DNA of 5,073 nt from JAAEQG01 sp023133475 (GTDB lineage: Bacteria; Planctomycetota; Phycisphaerae; UBA1845): positions 1 through 5,073 of the forward strand of contig DAOVLE010000289.1 of the NCBI GenBank assembly GCA_030631415.1, given 5' to 3'. The translations under genes and the position numbers were made by a program. Positions 4,305 through 5,073 of this stretch are shown piece by piece. Every line of letters starts with the position of its first letter. Position 1 is the first letter of the stretch. Below the pieces are notes generated by a model. That model had not been told where the DNA came from and ran no database searches. It was given only the letters and a program-made list of their open reading frames with translations.

Positions 4305-5073
4305 TCAGCGGATTCTAGCCGGTGCTGCAACCTTGCCAAGCCCGAAGGCCCGCAGCATCAACAGGTCGGACAGACGGTGCCCCAATAGCCTGCTCACAAC
4401 AGGGGCCCAGTGGGCGACCCAGGTCACCCGGTAGCATGTTTTTGGGCGCCGGCTTTCCACCGCGAGGCGCACAGCGTGAGCAACTCGCAAAGCCGATACC
4501 CCGCCCTGTTCCAACTTCTCCCGCCAGTGTCGTTCAAACGCACGGTAGTGCTCTCGATAAGCAGACTTATCCCAGTCGATGGTGCCGAAATGCGCCTTAT
4601 CCACATTGGCGCGGAATTTCGTCCGGATCGGGCCTGGCTCCACCACTATCACATTTAGCCCCCACGGTGCAAGCTCCATGCGCAACGCTGCAGAGAGGGC
4701 ATCAACGGCGTGCTTGCTCGCCCCATAGGCACCCATAAGGGGTGTAACCACGTGTGCCACCACGCTGGAAATGTTGATGATCCGCCCACAACGTTGCTCT
4801 CGCATCCGTGGAAGAACCGCCCGCGTCACCTCCACCAATCCGAAGACATTGGCGTCAAACTGAGCCAGCCACTCCTTGCGGGTCAGATCTTCAACAGCAC
4901 CGGGTTGACCGTAACCGGCGTTGTTGACCAGTACGTCGATGCGCCCTTGTTCTTCGGTGATGCGTTGTGCCACCGCTCGGATGCTCGGCGGATGGGTCAC
5001 ATCCAGTTGATCGGCGTGCATACACCCGTCGAACCTGGCGGCCCGACAGCGGAGTTGTTCGACCGCATCAGCC
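4305..5073 (-). CDS. Short-chain dehydrogenase/reductase, classical 17-beta-HSD-like type (partial, N-terminus outside window)
   Basis: NAD(P)-dependent oxidoreductase of a carbonyl/alcohol substrate. The frame is open to the right edge, and the residues before Met at 5021 (ADAVEQLRCRAARFDGC) continue the usual SDR strand leading into QLDVTH. That Met is therefore internal, and the cofactor motif TGxxxGIG lies beyond the window. Counting from that Met: DVT (7-9), NNAG (33-36), catalytic N58, S86 (NISS), Y99 and K103 (YGASK) with the normal 13-residue Ser-Tyr spacing, and EPGPIRTKF (129-137). The segment from NNAGYG through EPGPIRT resembles the 17-beta-hydroxysteroid-dehydrogenase-like SDR subgroup, and so does the C-terminal RPKTCYRVT and LL region. 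The TGA lies 2 bases before the PTPS start, so the two are probably co-transcribed. That pairing raises a pterin reductase role, since sepiapterin reductase is also an SDR, but nothing in the visible sequence fixes the substrate. Confidence 0.9.
   Translation of the reverse strand, partial: ADAVEQLRCRAARFDGCMHADQLDVTHPPSIRAVAQRITEEQGRIDVLVNNAGYGQPGAVEDLTRKEWLAQFDANVFGLVEVTRAVLPRMREQRCGRIINISSVVAHVVTPLMGAYGASKHAVDALSAALRMELAPWGLNVIVVEPGPIRTKFRANVDKAHFGTIDWDKSAYREHYRAFERHWREKLEQGGVSALRVAHAVRLAVESRRPKTCYRVTWVAHWAPVVSRLLGHRLSDLLMLRAFGLGKVAAPARIR

Overview
The window holds five protein-coding genes, all on the minus strand, so transcription runs from high to low coordinates. In that order they are: a short-chain dehydrogenase/reductase (SDR, 5' end outside the window); a two-domain 6-pyruvoyl-tetrahydropterin synthase (PTPS/QueD superfamily); a non-hydrolysing UDP-GlcNAc 2-epimerase (WecB type); a RimK-like ATP-grasp ligase; and an octopine/nopaline-type opine dehydrogenase (3' end outside the window). 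The long plus-strand open frames are shadows of these genes.

Layout. The SDR (4305 to the right edge) and PTPS (3511-4302) are separated by 2 bases and look like one operon. A 337-base gene-free stretch (3174-3510) follows, with three small palindromes just after the PTPS stop and a heptanucleotide repeat hairpin that runs up to the epimerase start codon. The epimerase (2070-3173), ATP-grasp (821-1843) and opine dehydrogenase (1-718) then follow with gaps of 226 and 102 bases. Each of these gaps carries one or more GC-rich palindromes. No convincing rho-independent terminator (stem plus T tract) or promoter was seen, and no RNA gene, IS element or CRISPR array.

How the genes may work together. 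The epimerase makes UDP-ManNAc, a precursor of surface polysaccharides. The ATP-grasp protein resembles ligases found in glycan loci, and the opine dehydrogenase family couples an amino acid to an alpha-keto acid. Together they could supply and attach an opine-like (N-carboxyalkyl amino acid) group to a sugar. This is an inference. The SDR-PTPS pair suggests a separate pterin-related function: the PTPS catalytic half matches mammalian PTPS in the spacing of every key residue.

Organism. Moderately GC-rich DNA, widely spaced co-directional genes, many intergenic palindromes of the TGTAGG-CGGGT style and a TCCAAAG-type heptad array suggest an uncultivated environmental bacterium, perhaps of the Planctomycetota/Verrucomicrobiota group. 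That assignment is an impression from composition and repeat style, not a demonstrated placement.
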